Origin: Candidatus Woesearchaeota archaeon
Lineage (GTDB): Archaea; Nanobdellota; Nanobdellia; Woesearchaeales; GW2011-AR9
NCBI GenBank assembly: GCA_016179995.1
Contig: JACPCC010000021.1
Location: forward strand, 1 to 7,526
Direction: 5' to 3'
DNA length: 7,526 bases
In this document: in pieces, positions 1 to 4,814 of the stretch
How positions within the stretch are numbered: position 1 is the first letter of the stretch
Layout: every line of letters begins with the position of its first letter
Translations under genes and position numbers: made by a program
Notes under the pieces: generated by a model
What the model was told of the DNA's origin: nothing
What the model saw: the letters and a program-made list of their open reading frames with translations, nothing else
The model's database searches: none

Positions 1-10
1 AATTTGTATC

Positions 11-547
11 ATGGCAGAAAAACAAGAAGTTAAACCAGAATTGAAAGCTGATTTCAAACACATTGTTCGTATAGCAAATGTGGATTTACAAGGTGAAAAA
101 ACATTAGTTGTTGCTCTTACTAAAATCAAAGGTGTAGGTATGAATCTGGCTCATGCTATCTGTGCTGCTGCCAAAGTAGATAAGCACTTAAGAACAGGAA
201 ATATGAATGAGGAGCAGATTAAATCATTAAATCAGATAACTTCTTCTTTTGCAACATTACCTAAATGGTTATTTAATCGCAGAAAAGATTTTGAAACTGG
301 TGCGGATATGCATCTTCTTACTGGAAATTTAACTTTCTATGTTGATAATGATCTTAAGAGAATGAAGAAAATCAAGAGTTACAAAGGCTTGAGGCATCAA
401 AAAGGACTTACCGTTAGAGGTCAAAGAACTAAGTCAAACTTCAGAAGAAATAAAGGTAAAGTTGTCGGCGTAGTCAAGAAGAAAATTGCTCCTGAAGCCG
501 GAGATAAAGGAGATAAGAAAGGTGGAGATAAAAAAGGTAAAAAATAA
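11..547 (+). CDS. rps13: Small ribosomal subunit protein uS13 (S13p)
   Basis: uS13 sits in the head of the 30S subunit and contacts the large subunit and the P-site tRNA. The 178-residue product has the family's helix-turn-helix region around residues 36-58 (TKIKGVGMNLAHAICAAAKV) and the basic rRNA-binding stretch YKGLRHQKGLTVRGQRTKSN at 124-143, typical of archaeal S13. The tail after about residue 157 is a lysine/glycine/aspartate run (GDKKGGDKKGKK), a low-complexity extension. The ATG at 11 places the conserved FKHIVRIA block near the N-terminus as expected. Only 10 bases of upstream sequence are visible, so no promoter or ribosome binding site can be judged. It heads the visible part of the cluster, and rps4 follows after 138 bp. 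The family assignment is secure. Confidence 0.96.
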   Translation: MAEKQEVKPELKADFKHIVRIANVDLQGEKTLVVALTKIKGVGMNLAHAICAAAKVDKHLRTGNMNEEQIKSLNQITSSFATLPKWLFNRRKDFETGADMHLLTGNLTFYVDNDLKRMKKIKSYKGLRHQKGLTVRGQRTKSNFRRNKGKVVGVVKKKIAPEAGDKGDKKGGDKKGKK

Positions 548-565
548 GCTAGCGTAAAAAATAAG
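537..565 (+). repeat. 12-bp direct repeat spanning the rps13 stop codon
   Basis: GTAAAAAATAAG occurs at 537-548 and again at 554-565, 17 bp apart. The first copy contains the last lysine codon and the TAA stop of rps13. The second lies just outside the gene and would supply another TAA if read in frame. It looks like a small local duplication of the gene end. No function is evident. Confidence 0.6.
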
Positions 566-613
566 TGAGTTTAATTTAGCTAAACCACCTAATAAAATAC
601 AAACTAAAAAATA

Positions 614-667
614 AAAACCAATTAACAATAAATAAACCAATAAAACTCGATAAACCAATTAAACTCA
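614..667 (+). repeat. Degenerate AT-rich tandem repeat upstream of rps4
   Basis: Two 18-bp units, 632-649 (ATAAACCAATAAAACTCG) and 650-667 (ATAAACCAATTAAACTCA), differ at two positions. A more diverged copy (AAAACCAATTAAC) precedes them from about 614. The block fills the 138-bp gap between rps13 and rps4 and ends 18 bp before the rps4 ATG. It could contain the rps4 promoter or binding sites, but no canonical TATA box stands out. A short tract 'TTATAATTT' (675-683) lies too close to the ATG to act as a TATA box for a leaderless transcript. Confidence 0.6.
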
Positions 668-685
668 ATAAGATTATAATTTACA

Positions 686-1390
686 ATGGGAGATACTAGA
701 AAATTTAAAAAAAAGTACCAGACGCCTTTACATCCTTGGAACCGAAAGAGTATAGAGGATGAGAAAGTATTGGTTAAAGAATACGGTTTAGGTAAGAAAA
801 AAGAATTGCACATTGCTATTTCCTTCTTAAAAAAATATAAAGATATTGCTAAGAAGCTTATCGCTGACAGGACTGCTCAAGGTGCAGTTGAAAAAGAGCA
901 GATGATGAGCAAGTTGATTCGCTTGGGGTTATTAAGTTCTGGCGCAAAATTAGATAACGTCCTGGGGTTGGAATTAAAAGATGTTTTAGAAAGAAGAATC
1001 CAAAGCAGACTTTATCGTCGTAGTTTGGCGCGCAGTATGAAACAAGCCCGCCAATTTATAGTCCATGGGCACGTAGCAATTGGTAATAAAACTATCACTT
1101 CTCCTTCTTACATGCTTTCTTTAGTTGAAGAAAGTTCATTATGTTTCTGTTCTGCTTCTGCTTTGGCTCTAGAAGATCATCCTGAGAGAGCAATTGCGGC
1201 TAAAGAAGTTAAAGCTGAAGTTACTAAAATAAAAGATAAAATTGTTGAATCTGCTAAGTTAGAATCTGGGAACTTAGACGCTGATAAGATTGGAAAAATT
1301 GATAAAACAGCAGAATTACTTGAAGTAGAAAAAGGAGTTGCTGAAGAGATAGCTAAAGAAGAATTAGAAAATAGTGGTACAGAAGAATGA
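686..1390 (+). CDS. rps4: Small ribosomal subunit protein uS4 (S4p) with acidic C-terminal extension
   Basis: uS4 is a primary 16S rRNA-binding protein of the 30S body. The N-terminus ([19 protein letters not shown]) is the usual archaeal/eukaryotic uS4 start. The S4 RNA-binding fold lies around residues 103-150, with [20 protein letters not shown] followed by [20 protein letters not shown]. The conserved core ends near HPERAI (165-170). The remaining ~64 residues are a Glu/Lys/Ala-rich, probably helical or disordered tail, so the 234-residue protein is longer than a typical archaeal uS4 of about 170-200. An acidic tail on an rRNA-binding protein is unusual. The final TGA overlaps the ATG of rps11 (ATGA, 1387-1390), suggesting coupled translation. 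No clear Shine-Dalgarno precedes the ATG at 686. The family is certain; the role of the tail is unknown. Confidence 0.95.
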   Translation: MGDTRKFKKKYQTPLHPWNRKSIEDEKVLVKEYGLGKKKELHIAISFLKKYKDIAKKLIADRTAQGAVEKEQMMSKLIRLGLLSSGAKLDNVLGLELKDVLERRIQSRLYRRSLARSMKQARQFIVHGHVAIGNKTITSPSYMLSLVEESSLCFCSASALALEDHPERAIAAKEVKAEVTKIKDKIVESAKLESGNLDADKIGKIDKTAELLEVEKGVAEEIAKEELENSGTEE

Positions 1391-1974
1391 AAAAAGACGA
1401 ATTAACAACGGAAGCACGCACAGAAAATAAATCTTGGTCTGAAAAACTGGTAGTGGAAAAGCCATTAGCTGATACAAGCAGATCCCATAACTTTGTATCT
1501 CAAGATTCTAGTGTAAGAGATAGTGGTACTCATTCAGATAGTAGTTTTAGAGGGGCTGGTGATCGTGTTCCTAGAGATTTTTCACAGAAGATGCGCTGGG
1601 GTATTGCTCACATTAATTCTACTTATAATAACACCATTATTACTATTACTGATATTACTGGAACAGAAACTTTAGCCCGTTCTAGCGGGGGACAAATAGT
1701 TAAGTCTGATCGCTTGGAAAGTTCACCCACTGCAGCCATGGGCGCAGCTAAGAAAGTGGCAGAAATTATTCGTGAAAAAGGTATCAATGGATTATTTATT
1801 AGGGTAAAGGCCAAAGGTGGCCCTGGTGGTCCAACTAATCCAGGTCCAGGTGCTCAAGCTGCAATTCGAGCTTTATCACGTCAAGGTTTGAGAATAGGTA
1901 AAATAGAAGAAGTTACACCAATTCCTCATAACGGCTGTAGGGCTAAGGGTGGAAGAAGGGGGCGCAGAGTATGA
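1387..1974 (+). CDS. rps11: Small ribosomal subunit protein uS11 (S11p) with long N-terminal extension
   Basis: uS11 lies on the 30S platform near the mRNA exit and the E site. The canonical archaeal protein is found from residue 69 onward: [20 protein letters not shown], then [32 protein letters not shown] and the basic C-terminus [12 protein letters not shown]. Before it come 68 residues rich in Ser, Asp, Arg and Glu with no resemblance to known S11, so the product is 195 residues against about 130 normally. The ATG at 1387 overlaps the rps4 stop, which supports it as the start. The frame is also open for the whole extension despite AT-rich DNA. The alternative is the internal ATG at 1591, which would leave 200 bp of unexplained open frame and has no obvious Shine-Dalgarno. 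The stop overlaps the rpoD start (ATGA, 1971-1974). Confidence 0.94.
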   Translation: MKKDELTTEARTENKSWSEKLVVEKPLADTSRSHNFVSQDSSVRDSGTHSDSSFRGAGDRVPRDFSQKMRWGIAHINSTYNNTIITITDITGTETLARSSGGQIVKSDRLESSPTAAMGAAKKVAEIIREKGINGLFIRVKAKGGPGGPTNPGPGAQAAIRALSRQGLRIGKIEEVTPIPHNGCRAKGGRRGRRV

Positions 1975-2750
1975 TAAAGCTGGAAAAAGTAAAAGAAGAA
2001 AAGAAAAAAAGTAAATTGTTATTCCTAATTAAAGGTGCTGATGAGATTTTTGCTAATACTATCCGCCGTCTAATAGTAGAAGAAGTTCCTACTTTGGCAG
2101 TAGAAGATTTAGAAATCAAAGACAATAATTCTGCTCTTTATGATGAAATGTTGGCTTTACGTTTGGGTTTAATTCCTATCAAAACTGATTTAGGAAGTTA
2201 TACTCTAAAAGAAAAATGTAAATGTGTTGGGGCAGGTTGTGCCAGATGTGAATTAAAAATGACTCTTAAAGCTTCCAAGAAAGGCTATGTCTATGCTGAA
2301 GAAGCAAAAAGTACCGATCCAAAGTGCAGCTTTGTACAGGAAAAAATGCCTATTGTAAAATTAATCTCAAAACAAAAAGTTGATGTACAGATGACGGCTA
2401 TTTTAGGTCAAGGCAAGACTCACATCAAATGGTCTCCGGGAATGGCTTTTTATAAACATGAGCCCGTACTTAAAGTAGGTTCTGTTAAAAATCCAGATTT
2501 AGTTGTAGAACAATGTACTGATGGTGTCTTTGAACAAAAAGGCAGTAAATTGATTGTAGTTGAAGAAAAAGTTTATGACAGTAATTTATTAGAACACTAT
2601 GCAGCCTTAGATAATGGTATCAGTTTAGAACATACTGATAGTATACTCTTTTTTGTAGAAAGCTGGGGTCAGTTGAGTTGTAAAGAGATGTTGTCTACTG
2701 CTGGTGAAATTTTGCAGGAGAAAGTAGAAGAAATGGAAAAATTAATTTGA
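1971..2750 (+). CDS. rpoD: DNA-directed RNA polymerase subunit Rpo3 (RpoD)
   Basis: Rpo3 is the archaeal counterpart of the bacterial alpha N-terminal domain and of eukaryotic Rpb3. It dimerises with Rpo11 and recruits Rpo10 to nucleate polymerase assembly. The alpha-type dimerisation motif is clear at residues 29-73 ([20 protein letters not shown] through ALRLGLIPI). A four-cysteine knuckle sits at C83, C85, C90 and C93, a likely zinc site seen in many archaeal Rpo3 proteins. In the insert domain where some archaea carry a ferredoxin-like 4Fe-4S motif, only one cysteine remains (C182, in [14 protein letters not shown]), so this subunit appears to have lost that cluster. The C-terminus ([18 protein letters not shown]) matches the end of the alpha fold. 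It is 259 residues, normal for the family. The start overlaps the rps11 stop, so translation is probably coupled. Confidence 0.96.
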   Translation: MIKLEKVKEEKKKSKLLFLIKGADEIFANTIRRLIVEEVPTLAVEDLEIKDNNSALYDEMLALRLGLIPIKTDLGSYTLKEKCKCVGAGCARCELKMTLKASKKGYVYAEEAKSTDPKCSFVQEKMPIVKLISKQKVDVQMTAILGQGKTHIKWSPGMAFYKHEPVLKVGSVKNPDLVVEQCTDGVFEQKGSKLIVVEEKVYDSNLLEHYAALDNGISLEHTDSILFFVESWGQLSCKEMLSTAGEILQEKVEEMEKLI

Positions 2751-2768
2751 TGATTTAATCAGTATCAA

Positions 2769-2776
2769 TTTATAAT
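2769..2776 (+). promoter_or_regulatory. Putative TATA box for rpl18e
   Basis: TTTATAAT lies about 45 bp before the rpl18e ATG, in the 66-bp gap after rpoD. Archaeal TATA boxes sit about 26 bp before transcription starts, so a start near 2798 and a short leader of roughly 20 nt are expected. It is judged by sequence and spacing only. AT-rich gaps produce such matches by chance. Confidence 0.4.
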
Positions 2777-2816
2777 GGTAATATTCAATTAAAAAATCAA
2801 ACTCAATGGTAAAAAC

Positions 2817-3170
2817 ATGGGAACAGGTCCAACTAACTATCAACTACAGCTTTTAATTGCTGAATTAGAAGAAAAAGCACAAGAAAGTAATCTTTGGAAG
2901 CGTGTAGTTCAGGAACTAAAAAAACCAACTCGTCAGAGAAGGGAAGTTAATCTTTATAAGATTAGCAAAAATGCTTTAGATGGGGAAACCATGCTTGTAC
3001 TAGGAAAAGTTTTGAGCTTAGGCGATGTAAACAAGAAAGTAGATGTAGCGGCCATGTCTTTTTCAGCTGAAGCTAAAAGAAAAATAACTGCAAACAAAGG
3101 TAAAGCTTATACAATAAAAGAACTATTTGAACAAAATCCAGAAGGAAAGAAAGTGAGGATTTTAGGATAA
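2817..3170 (+). CDS. rpl18e: Large ribosomal subunit protein eL18 (L18e)
   Basis: eL18 is an archaeal/eukaryotic protein of the 50S subunit that binds 23S rRNA. It shares a fold with bacterial uL15 but is absent from bacteria. The 117-residue length fits the archaeal family. Recognisable parts are the N-terminal GPTNYQLQLLIAELEEKA helix, the basic segment WKRVVQELKKPTRQRREVNL (27-46), the turn that follows (VLGKVLSLGDVNKKVDVAAM) and the C-terminus NPEGKKVRILG. The ATG at 2817 gives the expected N-terminus. No strong Shine-Dalgarno is seen. The gap from rpoD (66 bp) has a possible promoter, and uL13 follows after 96 bp, the normal archaeal neighbour. Nothing unusual was noted in the protein. 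Confidence 0.95.
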   Translation: MGTGPTNYQLQLLIAELEEKAQESNLWKRVVQELKKPTRQRREVNLYKISKNALDGETMLVLGKVLSLGDVNKKVDVAAMSFSAEAKRKITANKGKAYTIKELFEQNPEGKKVRILG

Positions 3171-3176
3171 ATTAAA

Positions 3177-3215
3177 TTTAAATACTATGCACTTAAACCA
3201 GGGAGTTATTTAAAC
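3177..3215 (+). promoter_or_regulatory. Putative promoter region for rpl13
   Basis: The 96-bp gap before rpl13 contains two TATA-like boxes: TTTAAATA at 3177-3184 and TTATTTAAAC at 3206-3215. The second would place a transcript start near 3235 and give a ~30-nt leader carrying the Shine-Dalgarno at 3256-3260. Which box is used, if either, cannot be decided from sequence. Confidence 0.3.
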
Positions 3216-3255
3216 AATATTTAAGAAAAATCAAAGATAGATAAATAATAACTAA

Positions 3256-3260
3256 AGGAA
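3256..3260 (+). promoter_or_regulatory. Ribosome binding site of rpl13
   Basis: AGGAA ends 6 bases before the rpl13 ATG at 3267. It is one of the few clear Shine-Dalgarno matches in the window and supports that start. A similar GGAA (3767-3770) precedes the rps9 ATG by the same spacing. Confidence 0.55.
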
Positions 3261-3266
3261 TTTAAA

Positions 3267-3692
3267 ATGAAAATATTTAACGGTCAAGATATAATCTTAG
3301 GCAGGCTTGCTGCAGAAGCTGCTAAACAGGCGCTTAGTGGAGAAGAAGTAGTAGTCTTAAATTGTGAAAAAGTAGTTATCAGTGGCCGTAAATCTTTAAC
3401 ATTAGCTCGAGAAAAACGTCGTCGGGAAAGAAAGGGTTATCCATTAAAAAGTCATGTAATTCCACGTTTACCTGAAAGATCCGTTAGAAGATCAATTCGA
3501 GGGATGCTGCCTTGGAAGTCTGCACGAGGAAAAGAAGCTTTTGCTCGGGTTAAATGTTACAGGGGTATACCTGCTGAATATGCAGATAAACAGATAATTA
3601 CTATGCCTCAAAATTCATTAAGTAAACTGCCTAACTTGAAGTATATCACTTTAAGTGAGATTTGCCATCATTTAGGCGGCAAGCATGATTAA
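3267..3692 (+). CDS. rpl13: Large ribosomal subunit protein uL13 (L13p)
   Basis: uL13 is an early-assembling 23S rRNA-binding protein of the 50S subunit. The 141-residue product has the family's N-terminal DIILGRLAAEAAKQALSGEE, the strand LNCEKVVISGRK (31-42) and the archaeal/eukaryotic signature around 78-102 (RGMLPWKSARGKEAFARVKC then YRGIP). The C-terminal region (KLPNLKYITLSEICHHLGGK) is normal for archaea. A Shine-Dalgarno AGGAA at 3256-3260 fixes the ATG at 3267. It lies between eL18 and uS9, the standard archaeal order. Length and motifs are unremarkable. Confidence 0.96.
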   Translation: MKIFNGQDIILGRLAAEAAKQALSGEEVVVLNCEKVVISGRKSLTLAREKRRRERKGYPLKSHVIPRLPERSVRRSIRGMLPWKSARGKEAFARVKCYRGIPAEYADKQIITMPQNSLSKLPNLKYITLSEICHHLGGKHD

Positions 3693-3776
3693 ATATTAAA
3701 CCTCAAAAGTATTAAACATAATTAAATTTTGATTAAACAATCCCAAAAATTAAGATATAAAAAAAAGGAAATAAAA

Positions 3777-4175
3777 ATGAAAGATACTACAATCGTCACA
3801 CAAGGTAAACGTAAACAAGCTATTGCTCGGGCAGCTTTAAAGCCAGGCAAGGGTAAAATCAAAATTAATGGTACTTATCTAGATTTTTATGGTGAAAGAT
3901 TGCTGCAGATGAGAATTAGTGAACCATTAGTTTTAGCAGGCGATGTGGCGCAAAAGATTGATATCGAAGTAATTGCTAATGGCGGCGGAATTAATGGACA
4001 AGCAGATGCTATCCGTTTAGCTATAGCCCGTGCTCTAGTTCAATATGATAAAAAGCTCAAGAAAACTTTTGACGAATATGACCGGCTGCTTTTAGTTGCT
4101 GATGTCAGACGTAAAGAAGTACGCAAGCCTAACGATTCAAAAGCAAGAGCTAAGAGACAGAAGTCTTACAGATAG
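3777..4175 (+). CDS. rps9: Small ribosomal subunit protein uS9 (S9p)
   Basis: uS9 is a 30S head protein whose C-terminal tail reaches the P-site tRNA. From the ATG at 3777 the product has 132 residues, right for archaea. It has TQGKRKQAIARAALKPGKGK at the N-terminus, the glycine-rich block ANGGGINGQADAIRLAIARA (67-86) and the conserved C-terminus SKARAKRQKSYR that ends in arginine. The frame stays open upstream to a TTG at 3729, which would add 16 residues. I prefer 3777 because GGAA at 3767-3770 is well placed and the family starts there. It is followed by a 166-bp gap with unusual paired hairpins before rpoN, instead of the tight linkage often seen. Confidence 0.96.
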   Translation: MKDTTIVTQGKRKQAIARAALKPGKGKIKINGTYLDFYGERLLQMRISEPLVLAGDVAQKIDIEVIANGGGINGQADAIRLAIARALVQYDKKLKKTFDEYDRLLLVADVRRKEVRKPNDSKARAKRQKSYR

Positions 4176-4215
4176 AACTGTAATTTAGCTCTAATAAGCT
4201 ACTTCGCTAATATAT

Positions 4216-4302
4216 CAAATGTGACTAATATTCGAACATTAATCTACACATTTGTTTATTAGTAATTGTGAACTAATGTTCGAAAATATTTCACAATTAC
4301 TA
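4216..4302 (+). promoter_or_regulatory. Twin hairpins with mutually complementary loops between rps9 and rpoN
   Basis: Hairpin 1 has an 8-bp stem, CAAATGTG (4216-4223) with CACATTTG (4247-4254). Hairpin 2 has a perfect 13-bp stem, TAGTAATTGTGAA (4260-4272) with TTCACAATTACTA (4290-4302). The 23-base loop of the first contains TTCGAACATTA (4231-4241). The 17-base loop of the second contains its exact reverse complement TAATGTTCGAA (4274-4284), so the loops could pair over 11 bases or form one alternative hairpin. The two modules also align with each other (…TGTG-ACTAAT-R-TTCGAA…CACA…), and the stems differ by a compensating A-T to T-A change. Possible roles are an RNA leader or attenuator for rpoN, a processing or termination signal after rps9, or a pair of palindromic protein-binding sites centred on TTCGAA. 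The structure is seen directly; the role is unknown. Confidence 0.6.
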
Positions 4303-4329
4303 TAACATCAAAAAAATAACTAAATACAT

Positions 4330-4334
4330 GGTGA
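4330..4334 (+). promoter_or_regulatory. Ribosome binding site of rpoN
   Basis: GGTGA, a typical archaeal Shine-Dalgarno complementary to the 16S rRNA 3' end, lies 7 bases before the rpoN ATG at 4342. It supports that start and shows that rpoN is translated from a leadered transcript. The nearby ATG at 4328 is followed within five codons by a stop and is not a gene. Confidence 0.65.
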
Positions 4335-4341
4335 ACAAAAA

Positions 4342-4539
4342 ATGATAATTCCAATTCGTTGCTTTTCCTGTGGAAAACCTGTAGGTCATCTCTGGGAAGA
4401 GTTCCAGCAAAGACAAGAAAAAGGCGAAGTTACAAAGAAAATATTAGATGCTTTAGGCTTGGAACGATACTGCTGCCGTGGTGTAATGTTGGGCAATGTT
4501 GAATTAATAGATTTAATTGCCGAATATAAGAAGGGATAG
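4342..4539 (+). CDS. rpoN: DNA-directed RNA polymerase subunit Rpo10 (RpoN)
   Basis: Rpo10 is the small zinc-binding polymerase subunit homologous to eukaryotic Rpb10. It binds the Rpo3/Rpo11 platform next to the largest subunits. The 65-residue product is full length and shows the invariant zinc site: [12 protein letters not shown] with C7 and C10, then YCCR with C44 and C45. The middle helix ([12 protein letters not shown]) and the C-terminal DLIAEYKK are as expected. A GGTGA at 4330-4334 supports the ATG. It is separated from rps9 by 166 bp containing a structured element. In many archaea rpoK, enolase and rps2 follow here; in this window the cluster ends and a convergent unrelated gene appears, so those genes must lie elsewhere. 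Confidence 0.97.
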   Translation: MIIPIRCFSCGKPVGHLWEEFQQRQEKGEVTKKILDALGLERYCCRGVMLGNVELIDLIAEYKKG

Positions 4540-4549
4540 GTCTTTATTA

Positions 4550-4577
4550 TTTTTTAAAGTTTTTTTAGTTATTTTTT
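4550..4577 (+). terminator. T-tract transcription terminator after rpoN
   Basis: Three runs of 6-7 T residues (4550-4555, 4560-4566, 4572-4577) start 11 bp after the rpoN stop codon. Archaeal RNA polymerase can terminate intrinsically on such U-rich stretches without a hairpin. This is a plausible end for the whole ribosomal cluster, and it precedes the hairpin-rich block starting at 4599. Confidence 0.55.
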
Positions 4578-4598
4578 AAGTTATCTTTATTCAATAAA

Positions 4599-4786
4599 AA
4601 TGGGTTAATACCCCGCAGCTGTTGCTGATAAGCAACCTCAGAAACCGTAGTTTCTAATGTGCTGCGACCCATTCGATGAAAATTTAAAGACATTTTCAGC
4701 GTGCCAAAAATCCGTGATTTTTGTGCATTTAAGAGTAAAAATCCCTTTTGAATGCCCCACAGCTTGCTGTGGGGATTTTTACTTTT
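4599..4786. other. Dense inverted-repeat block: candidate structured RNA or palindromic (MITE/REP-like) element
   Basis: This 188-bp stretch is almost entirely paired. An outer 7-bp stem (4599-4605 with 4667-4673) encloses a 6-bp stem CGCAGC/GCTGCG (4614-4619, 4661-4666). That stem opens into a junction with two 6-bp hairpins: GTTGCT/AGCAAC with loop GATA (4621-4636) and AGAAAC/GTTTCT with loop CGTA (4640-4655). Then follow TGAAAAT/ATTTTCA (4677-4698), CAAAAATC/GATTTTTG (4705-4723) and a long terminal hairpin (4731-4786). GGGT at 4602-4605 can pair with either ACCC at 4610-4613 or ACCC at 4667-4670, a possible switch. It lies between convergent genes, with T-tracts on both sides on the plus strand. 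It could be an independent noncoding RNA, a shared 3' structure, or a single-strand-type mobile element. I do not recognise a named family. A 91-codon minus-strand open frame across it is probably incidental. Confidence 0.5.
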
Positions 4787-4800
4787 GATATTTTTAAATA
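4731..4800 (+). terminator. Long GC-capped hairpin with following T-rich tract
   Basis: AAGAGTAAAAAT (4731-4742) pairs with ATTTTTACTTTT (4775-4786). Inside it CCCCACAG (4755-4762) pairs with CTGTGGGG (4767-4774) around a CTTG loop. CCC at 4743-4745 offers an alternative partner for the same G run. T-rich sequence follows to 4805. It would serve as a terminator for a plus-strand RNA from 4599. Read on the other strand it also ends in a short T run, so it may act in both directions and close the convergent gene 4815-5810. Confidence 0.45.
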
Positions 4801-4814
4801 TTTTTAGGTTTTTT

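Noticed and set aside
434..813. Minus-strand open frames opposite rps13, rps4 and the gap between them
   Set aside because: They overlap conserved ribosomal genes and AT-rich intergenic DNA, and their hydrophobic composition is what antisense Lys/Asn-rich sequence yields.
3729..3776. N-terminal extension of uS9 from TTG 3729
   Set aside because: The family begins near MKDTTIVTQGKRK, and a Shine-Dalgarno-like GGAA is placed correctly for the ATG at 3777.
4599..4673. tRNA-like gene (7-bp closing stem, 75 bases)
   Set aside because: The length and outer stem are tRNA-like, but there is no T-arm GGTTC-type sequence and no anticodon arm of the right form. The second stem stacks directly on the first on the 3' side, so the fold is not a cloverleaf.
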